Source: Actinomadura graeca (GTDB lineage: Bacteria > Actinomycetota > Actinomycetes > Streptosporangiales > Streptosporangiaceae). From it: 64,000 nt of DNA. The number at the start of each line of letters is the position of its first letter. Within the stretch, counting starts at the first letter, position 1. The stretch covers positions 7,502,001 to 7,566,000 of the forward strand of contig NZ_CP059572.1 in the NCBI RefSeq assembly GCF_019175365.1, given 5' to 3'. Shown here piece after piece: positions 8,456-17,486 of this stretch. The notes beneath the pieces were generated by a model. That model searched no databases. It was not told where the DNA came from and worked only from the letters and a program-made list of their open reading frames with translations. A program made the position numbers and the translations under genes.

Positions 8456-10531
8456 ATGAGCAAGGCAGCGGTCAGGAGCGGCGGCGGCACGGCCGTCGCG
8501 TGGGCCGCCGTGATCGCGGCGGCCGCGGCCGTCGCGGTCCTGGTGGCGGGCCTCGTCCTCGGCGGGTCGGTCACCGAGAAGGTCATCCCCGGGCTCGGCG
8601 ACGCGGGCGTCGTCACCCGGTGGGGGCTGCCGGTCTCCCGGATGGTGATGGACCTCGGCGCCGCGCTGACCGTCGGCGCGCTCCTGGCCGCCGCCGCGCT
8701 GCTGCCGCTGGAGGGTGGACGCGGCGGCCGGCAGGGGGCGGGCACGCTGTCGGCGGACGCCGTCGGGTACCTGCGCGCCGCGTCCTGGCTCGCGAGCGCC
8801 TGGGCCGCCGCGGCGGCCGCCACGCTGGTGTTCACCGTCGCGGACGTCCTCGGCCAGCCGGTCGGGGAGGTCCTCACCGGCAGCGAGCTGAGCAGCTACG
8901 TCGGGTCGCTGCCGCAGGGCACCGCGCTGATGCTGGTGGTCCTGCTCGCCGTGGTCGTGGCGCTGCTGGCCCGCACCACGACCACGCCCGCCGCCGCGTT
9001 CGGGCTGCTGGCCATGGCGGGGGTGGCGCTGCTGCCGCCGCCGCTGACCGGGCATTCGGCGTCCGCCGCGAACCACTCCGTCGCCGTGACCGGGGTGGCG
9101 CTGCACGTCGCCGCCATCGCCCCCTGGGTCGGCGGGCTCGCGGTGGTCGCCACCCACGCGCTGCTCCGCCGCGACAAGCTGCCCGTCATGGCGGAGCGGT
9201 TCAGCCGCATGGCGCTGTGGTGCTACGCCGTCGTCGGCGTCAGCGGGTTCGTGAACGTGATCTCCCGGCTGCCCGACCCGGCCGAGCTGGTGAACACCGA
9301 CTACGGGCGGCTCGCCCTCGGCAAGATCGTCCTGTTCGCGGCGCTGGGCTGGTTCGGCTGGTGGCACCGCACCCGGACGCTTCCCGCCCTGGCCGGCCGC
9401 AGGCCGTGGGCGTTCACCCGGCTGGCGGGCGTCGAGGTGGCCGTGATGGCCGCCACGATGGGCCTGGCCGTCGCGCTCGCCCGCACCGCGCCGCCCGCCC
9501 CCGCCGGGGAGGAGACCCCGGTCAAGGCGCTGATCGGGTACGACATGCCGCCCGCGCTCACCCCGGCGCGGCTGGCGACGCTGTGGCAGTTCGACTTCTT
9601 CTTCGCCGTGCTGGTCGCCGTCCTCGGCGGGGTCTACCTCGCGGGCGTCGTCCGGCTGCGCCGCCGCGGGGACTCCTGGCCCCTCGGACGCACCGTCTCC
9701 TGGTTCGCCGGCCTGCTCACCATCGTGGCCGTCACCGAGACCGGCGTCGCCAAGTACGCGCCGATCCTGTTCAGCGTCCACATGGTCCAGCACATGGTCC
9801 TGAACATGCTGACGCCGATCTTCCTGGTCGTGGGCGCGCCCGTCACGCTGGCGCTGCGGGCGCTGAAGCCCGCCGCGGTCCGCGGCGACCGGGGGCCGCG
9901 CGAATGGCTGACCGCGGCGCTGCACAGCCGGTTCACCGCGATCGTCGCGCACCCGGCGGTCGCCACGATCATCTTCGTGGCCAGCACGTTCGTGCTGTAC
10001 TTCACCTCGCTGTTCGAATCGGCGATGCGCAACCACCTCGGGCACATCGCGATGACCCTGCACTTCCTGCTCGCGGGGTCGCTGTTCTTCTGGGTGCTGC
10101 TCGGCGTCGACCCGGCGCCGCGGAGGCTGCCCTACCCGGGACGGCTGCTGCTGCTGTTCGTGACGATGCCGTTCCACGCGTTCTTCGGCATCGCGCTGAT
10201 GAACCTGAGCCAGCCGCTGGCGCGCGGCTGGTACACCGCCGTGGACCCGCCGTGGGGCGGCACGGCCCTGGCCGACCAGCACACCGGCGGCGCCATCGCC
10301 TGGGGCTTCGGTGAGATCCCCACGTTCATCGTCCTGATCTTCCTGGCGTTCCAGTGGTACTTCGACGACCAGCGGCAGGCCCGGCGCATGGACCGCAAGG
10401 CCGACCGCGCGGAGGCGGCCGGAGGCGGCCCGGAGGAGGACGAGCTGGCCGCCTACAACGCGCGGCTGGCCAAGCTCGCCGAGCGGGACCGGCTGGCCAA
10501 GGACGGCGACGGCGGGACGACCACGCCCTAG
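8456..10531 (+). CDS. CopD-CtaG fusion: copper import and cytochrome oxidase assembly membrane protein
   Basis: A 691-residue polytopic protein. The N-terminal half (about residues 1-340) is a CopD domain, with VTRWGLPVSRMVMDLG early and TDYGRLALGKIVLFAALGWF near 280-300. The C-terminal half (about 360-650) is a caa3-type CtaG domain, recognised by FSVHMVQHMVLNMLTPIFLV, with its His-rich helix, and by a later GHIAMTLHFLLAG segment. Both domains are copper related; the fusion is common in actinomycetes. It follows copC closely, so CopC probably delivers copper to it at the membrane and it supports the Cu centre of cytochrome c oxidase. The cytoplasmic C-terminus is charged. Confidence 0.9.
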   Translation: MSKAAVRSGGGTAVAWAAVIAAAAAVAVLVAGLVLGGSVTEKVIPGLGDAGVVTRWGLPVSRMVMDLGAALTVGALLAAAALLPLEGGRGGRQGAGTLSADAVGYLRAASWLASAWAAAAAATLVFTVADVLGQPVGEVLTGSELSSYVGSLPQGTALMLVVLLAVVVALLARTTTTPAAAFGLLAMAGVALLPPPLTGHSASAANHSVAVTGVALHVAAIAPWVGGLAVVATHALLRRDKLPVMAERFSRMALWCYAVVGVSGFVNVISRLPDPAELVNTDYGRLALGKIVLFAALGWFGWWHRTRTLPALAGRRPWAFTRLAGVEVAVMAATMGLAVALARTAPPAPAGEETPVKALIGYDMPPALTPARLATLWQFDFFFAVLVAVLGGVYLAGVVRLRRRGDSWPLGRTVSWFAGLLTIVAVTETGVAKYAPILFSVHMVQHMVLNMLTPIFLVVGAPVTLALRALKPAAVRGDRGPREWLTAALHSRFTAIVAHPAVATIIFVASTFVLYFTSLFESAMRNHLGHIAMTLHFLLAGSLFFWVLLGVDPAPRRLPYPGRLLLLFVTMPFHAFFGIALMNLSQPLARGWYTAVDPPWGGTALADQHTGGAIAWGFGEIPTFIVLIFLAFQWYFDDQRQARRMDRKADRAEAAGGGPEEDELAAYNARLAKLAERDRLAKDGDGGTTTP

Positions 10532-10654
10532 CGCGGCCAGGCGCCCCTCCCGGGCGCCCCCTGCCGGGCGTTCCCTCTCACGGGTCCCCCTCGCGCGCGG
10601 GCCTCCCTCTTCCGGGGGAGTGACGGGGCGCCGTGATCTGCGAACATCGGGGAC

Positions 10655-11887
10655 GTGACACGTCCACTGCGGCCGCTGATCGAGCGGACGACCTGGCGGC
10701 GGTGGTCCCACCTGGTCGTGGGCGGCGCGCTGCTCATGCCGTACTGGTTCCTCGCGATCAGCCTCACCCCCGTCCTGCCGTTCGGCAGCCAGACCGTCAA
10801 GATCCTGCTGATGCTGCTGGTGCTGCCGGGCGCCGCCACGTTCGTCACCGGGCTCGTCCCGACCGTGCGGCTCCTGGAGACCTCGCTGGCCAGGGAGCTG
10901 CTGGCGGGGCCCGCGGCGGCGCTCGTCCCCGGCCCCGCGCGGTCGTGGGAGAGCCGCGCCCGCACCGGCGCCTGGTTCGGGCTGCACCTGTTCGCGGGCG
11001 TGGTCGTCAGCGGGCTCAGCCTGGCGGTGCCGCCGTTCGCGTTCGTCCTGATCGTCGCGCCGCTGGTGGGCTGGGACGCGCAGTTCCTGCGGATCGGGGG
11101 GATGCGGGACGCCTGGCCGCAGTGGACGGTGCCGTTCGCGGGCCTGGCGTCGCTGGCCGCGCTGCTCGCGCTGATCGTGCTGGCGGGGGCCCTGCTGTCG
11201 CGGCTGGCGCCGTGGTTCCTCGGCCCGTCGGCCGCCGAGCGGCTCGCCGACGTGCAGGCGCGGGCCGTCGCGCTCGCCGAGCGCAACCGGCTCGCCCGCG
11301 AGCTGCACGACTCGGTGGGCCACGCGCTGAGCGTCGTGACGCTCCAGGCGGGCGCGGCCGGGCGGGTCCTCGACAGCGACCCGGCGTTCGCCAGGGAGGC
11401 CCTCGGCGCGATCGAGGAGTCGGCGCGCGCGGCGCTGGAGGACCTCGACCACGTCCTCGGGCTGCTGCGGGAGGACCCGTCCCGCACGGCCCCGCAGCCG
11501 ACGCTCGCCGATCTCGGCCGGCTGCTGGAGCAGACCCGGATCGCCGGGGTCACGCTCGACTCGGACGTGGCGCCGGAGGTCGGGCACGTGCCCGCCGCGG
11601 TGTCCCGGGAGGCGTACCGAATCGTCCAGGAGGGCCTGACGAACGCGCTGCGGCACGCGGGCAGGGTCCCGGTGCGGCTGCGCCTCGCCGTCGCGGGGGA
11701 GCGGCTGGAGATGGAGATCAGCAACCCGCTGGGCGCGCCGGGCGTCGCGGGCCACGGCGGCGGGCGCGGCCTGGACGGCATCCGCGAGCGCGTCACCGTG
11801 CTGCGCGGTGAGATGGCCGCGGGACCCGACGGTGACGCGGACCGCTGGCGGGTCCGCGTCTCGCTCCCGCTAAGGTCCGGGGCATGA
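10655..11887 (+). CDS. Sensor histidine kinase (NarL/DesK-type)
   Basis: A 410-residue membrane sensor kinase. About four to five hydrophobic segments occupy residues 15-190 with little extracytoplasmic domain, then a HisKA_3 dimerisation region with phospho-accepting His218 in RLARELHDSVGHALSVV. The ATPase domain follows: EAYRIVQEGLTNALRHAG (N box) and GRGLDGIRERV (G box). The GTG at 10655 is the first start before the hydrophobic region. It overlaps the next gene by 4 bp (ATGA), so the two are translationally coupled and form a two-component pair. The signal is not evident; small-sensor kinases of this kind often respond to membrane or cell-wall stress. Confidence 0.92.
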   Translation: MTRPLRPLIERTTWRRWSHLVVGGALLMPYWFLAISLTPVLPFGSQTVKILLMLLVLPGAATFVTGLVPTVRLLETSLARELLAGPAAALVPGPARSWESRARTGAWFGLHLFAGVVVSGLSLAVPPFAFVLIVAPLVGWDAQFLRIGGMRDAWPQWTVPFAGLASLAALLALIVLAGALLSRLAPWFLGPSAAERLADVQARAVALAERNRLARELHDSVGHALSVVTLQAGAAGRVLDSDPAFAREALGAIEESARAALEDLDHVLGLLREDPSRTAPQPTLADLGRLLEQTRIAGVTLDSDVAPEVGHVPAAVSREAYRIVQEGLTNALRHAGRVPVRLRLAVAGERLEMEISNPLGAPGVAGHGGGRGLDGIRERVTVLRGEMAAGPDGDADRWRVRVSLPLRSGA

Positions 11888-12540
11888 CCGTCACGGTGCT
11901 GCTGGTCGACGACGAGCGGCTGATCCGCGCGGGTCTCGCGGCCATCATCAACGCCGAGGACGACCTCGCGGTGGTCGGCGAGGCCGAGGACGGCGCCGGG
12001 GTGGCCGGCGAGGTGGCCCGGCTGCGGCCCGACGTCGTCCTGATGGACGTGCGGATGCCGAGGCTGGACGGCATCCAGGCCACCCGGCGCATCCTGGAGA
12101 CCGTCCCCGGGCCGCCGCGGATCATCGTCGTCACGACGTTCGAGAACGACGAGTACGTCTACGACGCGCTCAAGGCGGGCGCGAACGGGTTCCTGCTCAA
12201 GCGGACGCGGCCGGAGGAGATCCTCCAGGCGATCCGGATGGTCGCGCACGGCGACACCCTGCTGTTCCCGGCGGCGATCCGGGCGCTGGCCGCCGCGCAC
12301 GGCCCCGCCGCGGGCGCCGGGCGCGCCGTCCGCTGGCACGGGCGGCTGACCGAGCGGGAGGCGGACGTGCTGGCGCTGATGGCGAAGGGCCACTCCAACG
12401 CCGAGATCGCCGGGGAGCTGTTCGTCAGCCCGCAGACGGTGAAGACCCACGTCGGCAACATCCTCGGCAAGCTCGGGGCCCGCGACCGCACGCAGGCCGT
12501 CATTTTCGCCTACGAGACGGGCTTCATCACACCGGGCTGA
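11884..12540 (+). CDS. LuxR/NarL-family response regulator
   Basis: A 218-residue cytoplasmic transcription factor, the partner of the upstream kinase. The receiver domain has the acidic pair DD (9-10), phospho-acceptor Asp55 in VVLMDVRMPRLDG, Thr in VVTTF and Lys in FLLKRTRPEE. The LuxR helix-turn-helix near residues 155-210 has LTEREADVLALMAKGHSNAEIA and PQTVKTHVGNILGKLGARDR. Overlap of 4 bp with the kinase gene supports coupled expression. Target genes are unknown; the next gene, an F420 oxidoreductase, follows after only 18 bp and may be cotranscribed. Confidence 0.94.
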   Translation: MTVTVLLVDDERLIRAGLAAIINAEDDLAVVGEAEDGAGVAGEVARLRPDVVLMDVRMPRLDGIQATRRILETVPGPPRIIVVTTFENDEYVYDALKAGANGFLLKRTRPEEILQAIRMVAHGDTLLFPAAIRALAAAHGPAAGAGRAVRWHGRLTEREADVLALMAKGHSNAEIAGELFVSPQTVKTHVGNILGKLGARDRTQAVIFAYETGFITPG

Positions 12541-12558
12541 ACGGTGCAGGATGAGGCC

Positions 12559-13497
12559 ATGAGGGACTTCCGCTTCGGATTCAACCTCTTCGACATCGGC
12601 TCCCGCGGCGAACTCGCCGGACGGTGCCGCCGGGCCGAGGACTACGGGTACGACGTCGCGCTCGTCCCCGACCATCTGGGCTCCCCGGCGCCGTTCCCGA
12701 CCATGGTCGCGGTCGCGGAGGCGTGCGGGCGGCTGCGCGTCGGCACGCTCGTCCTGAACGCCCCGTTCTGGAATCCGCATCTTCTGGCCCGCGAGGTCGC
12801 CACCGCCGACCGCCTCACCTGCGGGCGGCTGGAGCTCGGCCTCGGCGCCGGGCACATGAAGTGGGAGTACGACGCGGCCGGGATCGGGTGGGAACCGTTC
12901 GGCGCCCGCGCGTCCCGCCTCGCCGAGACGGTCGCGGAGCTGGGACGGCTGTTCCGCGCCGGCGGCTACGAGCAGCGCCGGGCGCTGGACGAGCACTTCG
13001 GCCTGGCCGCGCTCACCCCCGTCCAGCGGACCGGGTTCGGCGGGTCGGGGCCGCCGCTGCTGGTCGGCGGCACCGGCGACACGGTGCTGCGGACGGCCGC
13101 GGCGCATGCCGACATCGTCGGGATCGCGGGCGCGTACCAGGTGAGGGGGGCACCGCCCGGGACGTTCCGGCTGGGCACGGCGGAGGAGGCCGCCGGGCGG
13201 GTCCTGTTCGTCCGGGAGCACGCGGGGGACCGGGTGCGGGAGATCGAGTGGAACCTCCTGGTCCAGCATGTGGCGGTGACCGGCGACCGCCGCGCGGAGG
13301 CCGGGCGGCTGCACGCGGCCCAGCTCGGGGACCTGGGCGTGGAGGAGATCCTGGACACCCCGTTCGTGCTGATCGGCACGGAGGCGGAGATCGCGGAGCA
13401 GCTCCGGGAGCGGCGCGACCGGTTCGGTTTCTCCTACATCACCGTGCACTCGCCGTTCATGGACGTCCTCGGCCCGGTCATCGCCCGTCTCCGCTGA
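12559..13497 (+). CDS. F420-dependent LLM-class oxidoreductase (TIGR03621-like)
   Basis: A 312-residue TIM-barrel flavin/F420 oxidoreductase of the luciferase-like monooxygenase superfamily. It begins FRFGFNLFDIGSR and contains DVALVPDHLG, RVGTLVLNAPFWNPHLLARE and GRLELGLGAGHMKWEYDAAG, a set typical of the TIGR03621 subfamily. The ATG at 12559 is preferred over GTG 12544 because the homologous N-terminus starts there; AGGATGAGG overlaps the upstream region. The substrate is unknown. The presence of NpdG in this window (22.2 kb) shows the cell uses reduced F420. The gene is 18 bp after the response regulator. Confidence 0.88.
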   Translation: MRDFRFGFNLFDIGSRGELAGRCRRAEDYGYDVALVPDHLGSPAPFPTMVAVAEACGRLRVGTLVLNAPFWNPHLLAREVATADRLTCGRLELGLGAGHMKWEYDAAGIGWEPFGARASRLAETVAELGRLFRAGGYEQRRALDEHFGLAALTPVQRTGFGGSGPPLLVGGTGDTVLRTAAAHADIVGIAGAYQVRGAPPGTFRLGTAEEAAGRVLFVREHAGDRVREIEWNLLVQHVAVTGDRRAEAGRLHAAQLGDLGVEEILDTPFVLIGTEAEIAEQLRERRDRFGFSYITVHSPFMDVLGPVIARLR

Positions 13498-13565
13498 TTT
13501 CCGGACGGCCCAGAACTCAACTGGTACTTACACCTCATTTACCTACGGTTCGGTAGAAAAGGGAT

Positions 13566-14660
13566 ATGGACGCTGCCACCCTGTCCGAACTGCGCAAGCC
13601 GCGGGCCTACCCGGCGGTCTCGGTGCTGATGCCGACGCACCGCACCGCCCCGGGCAACCGCCAGGACCCGATCCGGCTCCGCAACCTCCTCGCGGAGGCG
13701 CGCCGCCGTCTGCACGAGGACGCCCGCGTCCCGGCGGACACCGCCGACGAGGTCGTGCGCGGCCTGGAACGGGCGGTGGAGGACGCCGACCCGCGGCACG
13801 CGGAGGACGCGCTCGTGCTGTTCGCCGCGCCCGGCGGGGAGCACCACACCTTCGCGATCGGGCAGCCCGTGGACGAGCGGGTGATCGTCGACACCGGGTT
13901 CGCGACGCGCGACCTCGTCGCCGCCCACTCGCGCGTCCGGCGCTACTGGCTGCTGTCGCTGTCGGACCAGGGCTCGCGGCTCTGGGACGGGCAGGGCGCC
14001 GAGCTGGCCGAGCACACCGCCGACGGCTTCCCCGTCGAGCCCGCGCCGGCCGCCGAGGAGGGCTCGGGACGGCACTCGCCGCGTGGCGGCCAGAACGGCG
14101 ACGAGCGGCACCGCCGGATGATGCGCGAGGTCTCCGCCGCCCTCGACCACGTCCTCGCCCGCGACCGCAGGCCGCTGATCGTCGCGGGCGTCACCCGCCA
14201 CCAGGCGTTCTTCGACGAGGCGGCCGGTCCGCACACCGCCGTCGCGGGACGCGTGGACGGCAGCTACGAGGGCGCCTCCGCCGGCACGCTCGCCGAGGCG
14301 GCCCGTCCCGCGCTCGCCGCCTACGAGGACCTCCGCGAGGTCGGGGTGCTCGCGGAGCTGGAGGCGGCCCGCAGCATCCAGCGCTACGGCGGGGGACTGT
14401 GCGAGGTCGCGCGGCTGGTGGAGGAGGGCCGCGGCGAGCACCTGGTCGTCGAGCGCGGGTACTACGCGCCCGCGGTGCGCACGCGCGGCGAGCTCGTCCC
14501 GGTCGAGGGGATGCCGGGCGTGCTCCACGGCGCGGACGTGGTGGACGACGCCGTCGACGATGTCATCGAGACGGCGCTGGAGTACGGCGGCGACGTCACG
14601 TTCGTGGCCGACGGCTTCCTGGTCGACCACGAGCGCATCGCCCTGGTCACCCGCTTCTGA
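13566..14660 (+). CDS. baeRF3-domain protein (bacterial archaeo-eukaryotic release factor family 3)
   Basis: A 364-residue cytoplasmic protein related to the eRF1/Pelota fold. It shows the family's order: N-terminal LRKPRAYPAVSVLMPTHRTAP, a middle RYWLLSLSDQGSRLWDGQG segment, and a C-terminal GYYAPAVRTRGELVP / DVTFVADGFLVDHERIALVTRF end. Members are predicted peptidyl-tRNA hydrolases or ribosome-rescue factors, but experiments are scarce. The central HSPRGGQNGDERHRRMMREV stretch is where eRF1-like proteins carry their hydrolytic GGQ-type loop; here 'GGQ' is visible, followed by N. ATG 13566 has AAGGG 5 nt upstream. It stands alone between an F420 enzyme and the eroded two-component locus. Confidence 0.8.
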   Translation: MDAATLSELRKPRAYPAVSVLMPTHRTAPGNRQDPIRLRNLLAEARRRLHEDARVPADTADEVVRGLERAVEDADPRHAEDALVLFAAPGGEHHTFAIGQPVDERVIVDTGFATRDLVAAHSRVRRYWLLSLSDQGSRLWDGQGAELAEHTADGFPVEPAPAAEEGSGRHSPRGGQNGDERHRRMMREVSAALDHVLARDRRPLIVAGVTRHQAFFDEAAGPHTAVAGRVDGSYEGASAGTLAEAARPALAAYEDLREVGVLAELEAARSIQRYGGGLCEVARLVEEGRGEHLVVERGYYAPAVRTRGELVPVEGMPGVLHGADVVDDAVDDVIETALEYGGDVTFVADGFLVDHERIALVTRF

Positions 14661-14877
14661 CACCCGTCCGGCCCGCCGTGGCCCGGCGCTACGGGCGGCG
14701 GCCGCACGACGGGTCGTGCCGGCTCACCCGGCCGACCGGCCATCTGCGCCCCGGGTAGGGGAGCCGGCCCGGCGGATGCGCCGGCCAACATGCCCCGGGG
14801 GACGTCCCGTGTCCGGGAAATGTCCGGATCTCGTGACACGGCGGGGAGCCGCGCCGCCGGTGTCGAATAATGTCCGG

Positions 14878-16449
14878 GTGGCGAGCATTCTCTTCGTCGA
14901 GGACGACCCGTCCGCCCGGGCGGCGCTGGAGCTCGCGCTCGCCCGGTTCGGGCACAGCGTGACCTCCCGCGCCACCGGCGAGGAGGGGCTGGAGGCGCTG
15001 CGGGCCCGGCCGCCCGAGATCGCGATCCTGGACGTGATGCTCCCGGGCGTGGACGGGGTCGAGGTCTGCCGCCGCATCCGCCGTGACGACCTGCGCGGCG
15101 GCGCGGCGCTCCCGGTGATCCTGCTCACCGCCCGCGGTGACGACCTGGACGTGGTGCTCGGACTGGAGGCCGGCGCCGACGACTACGTCGTCAAGCCCGT
15201 CGAGCCGCGCGTCCTGGACGCCCGGATCCGGGCGGTCCTGCGCCGCGCCGACCAGACCCGCCTGGACCGCACGGCCCACGGCGACCTCGTCATCGACCGG
15301 ACGTCGCTGAAGGTGACCAAGGCGGGCGCCGACATCCGCCTCACCCCGACCGAGCTGCGGCTGCTGCTGGAGCTGACCCGCAGGGCGGGGCGGGCGCTGC
15401 CCCGCCGGCACCTGCTCGCGGCGGCGTTCACCGCGGTCGCGCTGCTGTCCTCGATGGTCGCCTCCGGCGTCTCCTACGTGCTGCTACGGCGCGCGACGCT
15501 CCAGCGCGCCCAGGACGCGGTGCTCACCGACGTCCGCCGGACCCTCGCCCGGCAGGTGCCGCCGGAGCTGCCGCCCGACGCCGGCGGCCTGCTCGGCGCG
15601 CAGCTGGAGGAGGATCTCGCCGCGCCCCCGGGACGCAAGGCGGCGGCCGTGCCGGCGCCGCCCGGCGGGTCGCCGCCCATCCCGGCGCCGGGACGGCTGG
15701 ACGTGCCGGTCGGCGCGGCCTTCGCGCGGCGGGCGCAGACCGGTGTGGTGTTCCAGCGGGTCGTCCGCGACGGCACCCCGTACCTGCTGGTCGGCGCGCG
15801 CGTCACCGGCTACCGGACGGGCGGGGGCAGGGCGGCCCGGACCACGCCGCCGACGGTGTACGTCACCGCGAGCCTGCGCCGCGAGGCCGCCGACCTCGCG
15901 CTGCTGACCCGCGTCCTGATGATCGAGAACGCGCCGGCGCTGGTGCCGGCGCTCGCGCTGGCGCTGCTGGCGACCCGCGGCGTGCTGCGCCCGGTGCGGC
16001 GCCTCGGCGCGGCGGCCCGCGCGCTCGGCGAGGGCGGGCTGGAGACGCGGGTGTCGGTGCGCGGCCGTGACGAGCTCGCCGACCTCGCCCGCACCTTCAA
16101 CCGCACGGCCGAGGCGCTGGAGCGGACGGTGACGGAGCCGCGCGCGATGGAGAAGGCGTCGCGGCGGTTCGTCGCCGACGTCTCCCACGAGCTGCGCACC
16201 CCGCTGACCTCGATCGCCGCGACGGACGTGCTGGCGGAGGAGGCAGGGCCGGGGGAGGGCGCGGCGCCGCTCGTCGCCTGCGAGACCCGGCGGCTCGGGC
16301 GGCTCGTCGAGCACCTGATCGAGATCAGCCGGTTCGACGCGGGCGCCGCCGCGCTCGTCCGCCCACGTCCGAGGAGGAACGCCTCGGCCTGCGCACCGAG
16401 GTCCGCGGCACGCTGGTGGCCCGGGTGTCGGACGACCCGTCGACGCTGA
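14878..16449 (+). pseudogene. Collapsed response regulator-histidine kinase fusion
   Basis: One 523-residue frame starting at GTG 14878. Residues 1-120 are a complete OmpR-type receiver (DD 9-10, Asp52, Lys107). The winged-helix domain begins (DIRLTPTELRLLLELTRRAG) but stops near residue 175, where the recognition helix and wing should be; the frame runs directly into the first membrane helix of a kinase (LLAAAFTAVALLSSMVASGV). Then come an extracytoplasmic loop, a second membrane helix, HAMP and HisKA with His437 in SHELRTPLTS. The ATPase domain is missing: after EISRFDAGAAA the reading becomes Arg-rich and ends. Two deletions have therefore destroyed both output and catalysis. Resembles the CseB/CseC envelope-stress pair in layout. 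Confidence 0.8.
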
Positions 16450-16634
16450 TCGTGGACGTCGTCCCCGGCCCCGGCCGCCGCCCCACCCTCTCACGCGCCG
16501 CACTGGCACAGATCGCCTGCACCGCGGACGCGATCACCGGGATCGACCGGGTCGGGCTGCGGGGCGCGCCCGGGACCGGCGGGAACGCGTGGGGCGTCCT
16601 GACCTGCGGCCGGTTCCGTGACCTGCTCGGCTGA
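16362..16634 (+). pseudogene. Tail of a GerMN/CseA-like lipoprotein, N-terminus deleted
   Basis: In the frame +1 to the kinase remnant the reading PTSEEERLGLRTEVRG is followed by TLIVDVVPGPG and LSRAALAQIACTADAI, about 90 residues to a TGA at 16632-16634. 'GP(T)..E...GLRTEV' and 'ALAQ..CTA' are typical of GerMN-type and CseA-like actinomycete lipoproteins. There is no start, signal peptide or lipobox; the first two thirds of the gene are gone, apparently removed by the same deletion that cut off the kinase ATPase domain. The stop abuts the next, convergent gene. Confidence 0.6.
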
Positions 16635-17351
16635 TCAGCCCTTCGTCAGCCACTGGGTGGTGACGTCGCCGAGCACGGAGCGCACGGCGAGGATCGCGAT
16701 CCCGAGCGTGAGCACCGGCGCGACCACCCAGCGTTCCATCTTCCCGTCGGTGCGCGGGATGACGGGCACGTCGACCCGCCAGCTCATCGGCCAGAGGACC
16801 GGGCAGCCCCGCGGTGTCAGGCAGTCCCCGGCCACGTGCGCGAGGCAGCCCAGTGTCACCGCGAACCCGACGAAGCTCATGTCGAGGTCGTGCATCAGCC
16901 ACACGGCGATGGCCGCGAGCGCGCAGTCGGCCAGGGCCGACTGGGGCTCCTTGCCCTCGAAGTCCAGCCCGACGCCGCGCAGGCCCAGCCCGACGATCAT
17001 GAACAGGCAGGCCCACCAGGCGTACACGACGTGCGTGGCGAGCGCGTCCATGGCCCAGCCGACGCCGACCGCGAAGAGGATCGAGTGGGTGGCCTCCCGG
17101 TGCCCGCCGGAGAGCTTCCCGATCCACTTGCACATGTGGTGGGTGATCGGGCCGAAGGTGTTGGCGATGCGCCCGTTGTGATGGTCGATGTCGGGCAGGA
17201 TCGCCGCGCCCGCGCACACGACCGCGCCCGCCGTGACCTGCTCGGCCGACAGCGACACCGCGAAGTCGCCGAGCAGCCGCTCCTGCGCGATCACGGGCAC
17301 GGCGGCCAGCCACGCGAGTGCCCCGCTCAGCGCGTGCGTCTTCCCCATCAT
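16635..17351 (-). CDS. YdjM-type membrane-bound metal-dependent hydrolase family protein
   Basis: A 238-residue integral membrane protein. It carries the family's metal-site-like motifs: GKTHALSGAL at the N-terminus, AILPDIDHHNGRIA near residue 51, THHMCKWIGKLSGGHREATHS near residue 69-90, and LAHVAGDCLTPRGCPVLWP near residue 171, with conserved His and Asp spread over four hydrophobic segments. The homologous E. coli YdjM is LexA-controlled, but the biochemical role is unknown. Two ATG codons stand at the start; either may be used. It converges on the eroded two-component locus with no gap. Confidence 0.85.
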   Translation of the reverse strand: MMGKTHALSGALAWLAAVPVIAQERLLGDFAVSLSAEQVTAGAVVCAGAAILPDIDHHNGRIANTFGPITHHMCKWIGKLSGGHREATHSILFAVGVGWAMDALATHVVYAWWACLFMIVGLGLRGVGLDFEGKEPQSALADCALAAIAVWLMHDLDMSFVGFAVTLGCLAHVAGDCLTPRGCPVLWPMSWRVDVPVIPRTDGKMERWVVAPVLTLGIAILAVRSVLGDVTTQWLTKG

Positions 17352-17486
17352 GCCCGGAACCCCCGACTTCCCACCCGTTTCGCCAGCACGGCCGGACTCT
17401 AGCCCGCTACCGAGTGTTTTCAGCGCCGACGCGCCGAAGCGGCCACCACGTCCATTTGATGGCGGACGGCCCGGGGTGGTTCCGCG

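Noticed and set aside
6308..11755. A very long leftward open frame (about 1800 codons) opposite the DUF5685, CopC, CopD-CtaG and kinase genes
   Set aside because: It is the high-GC shadow of well-supported rightward genes; its composition is Arg/Gly/Ala-rich and matches no family.
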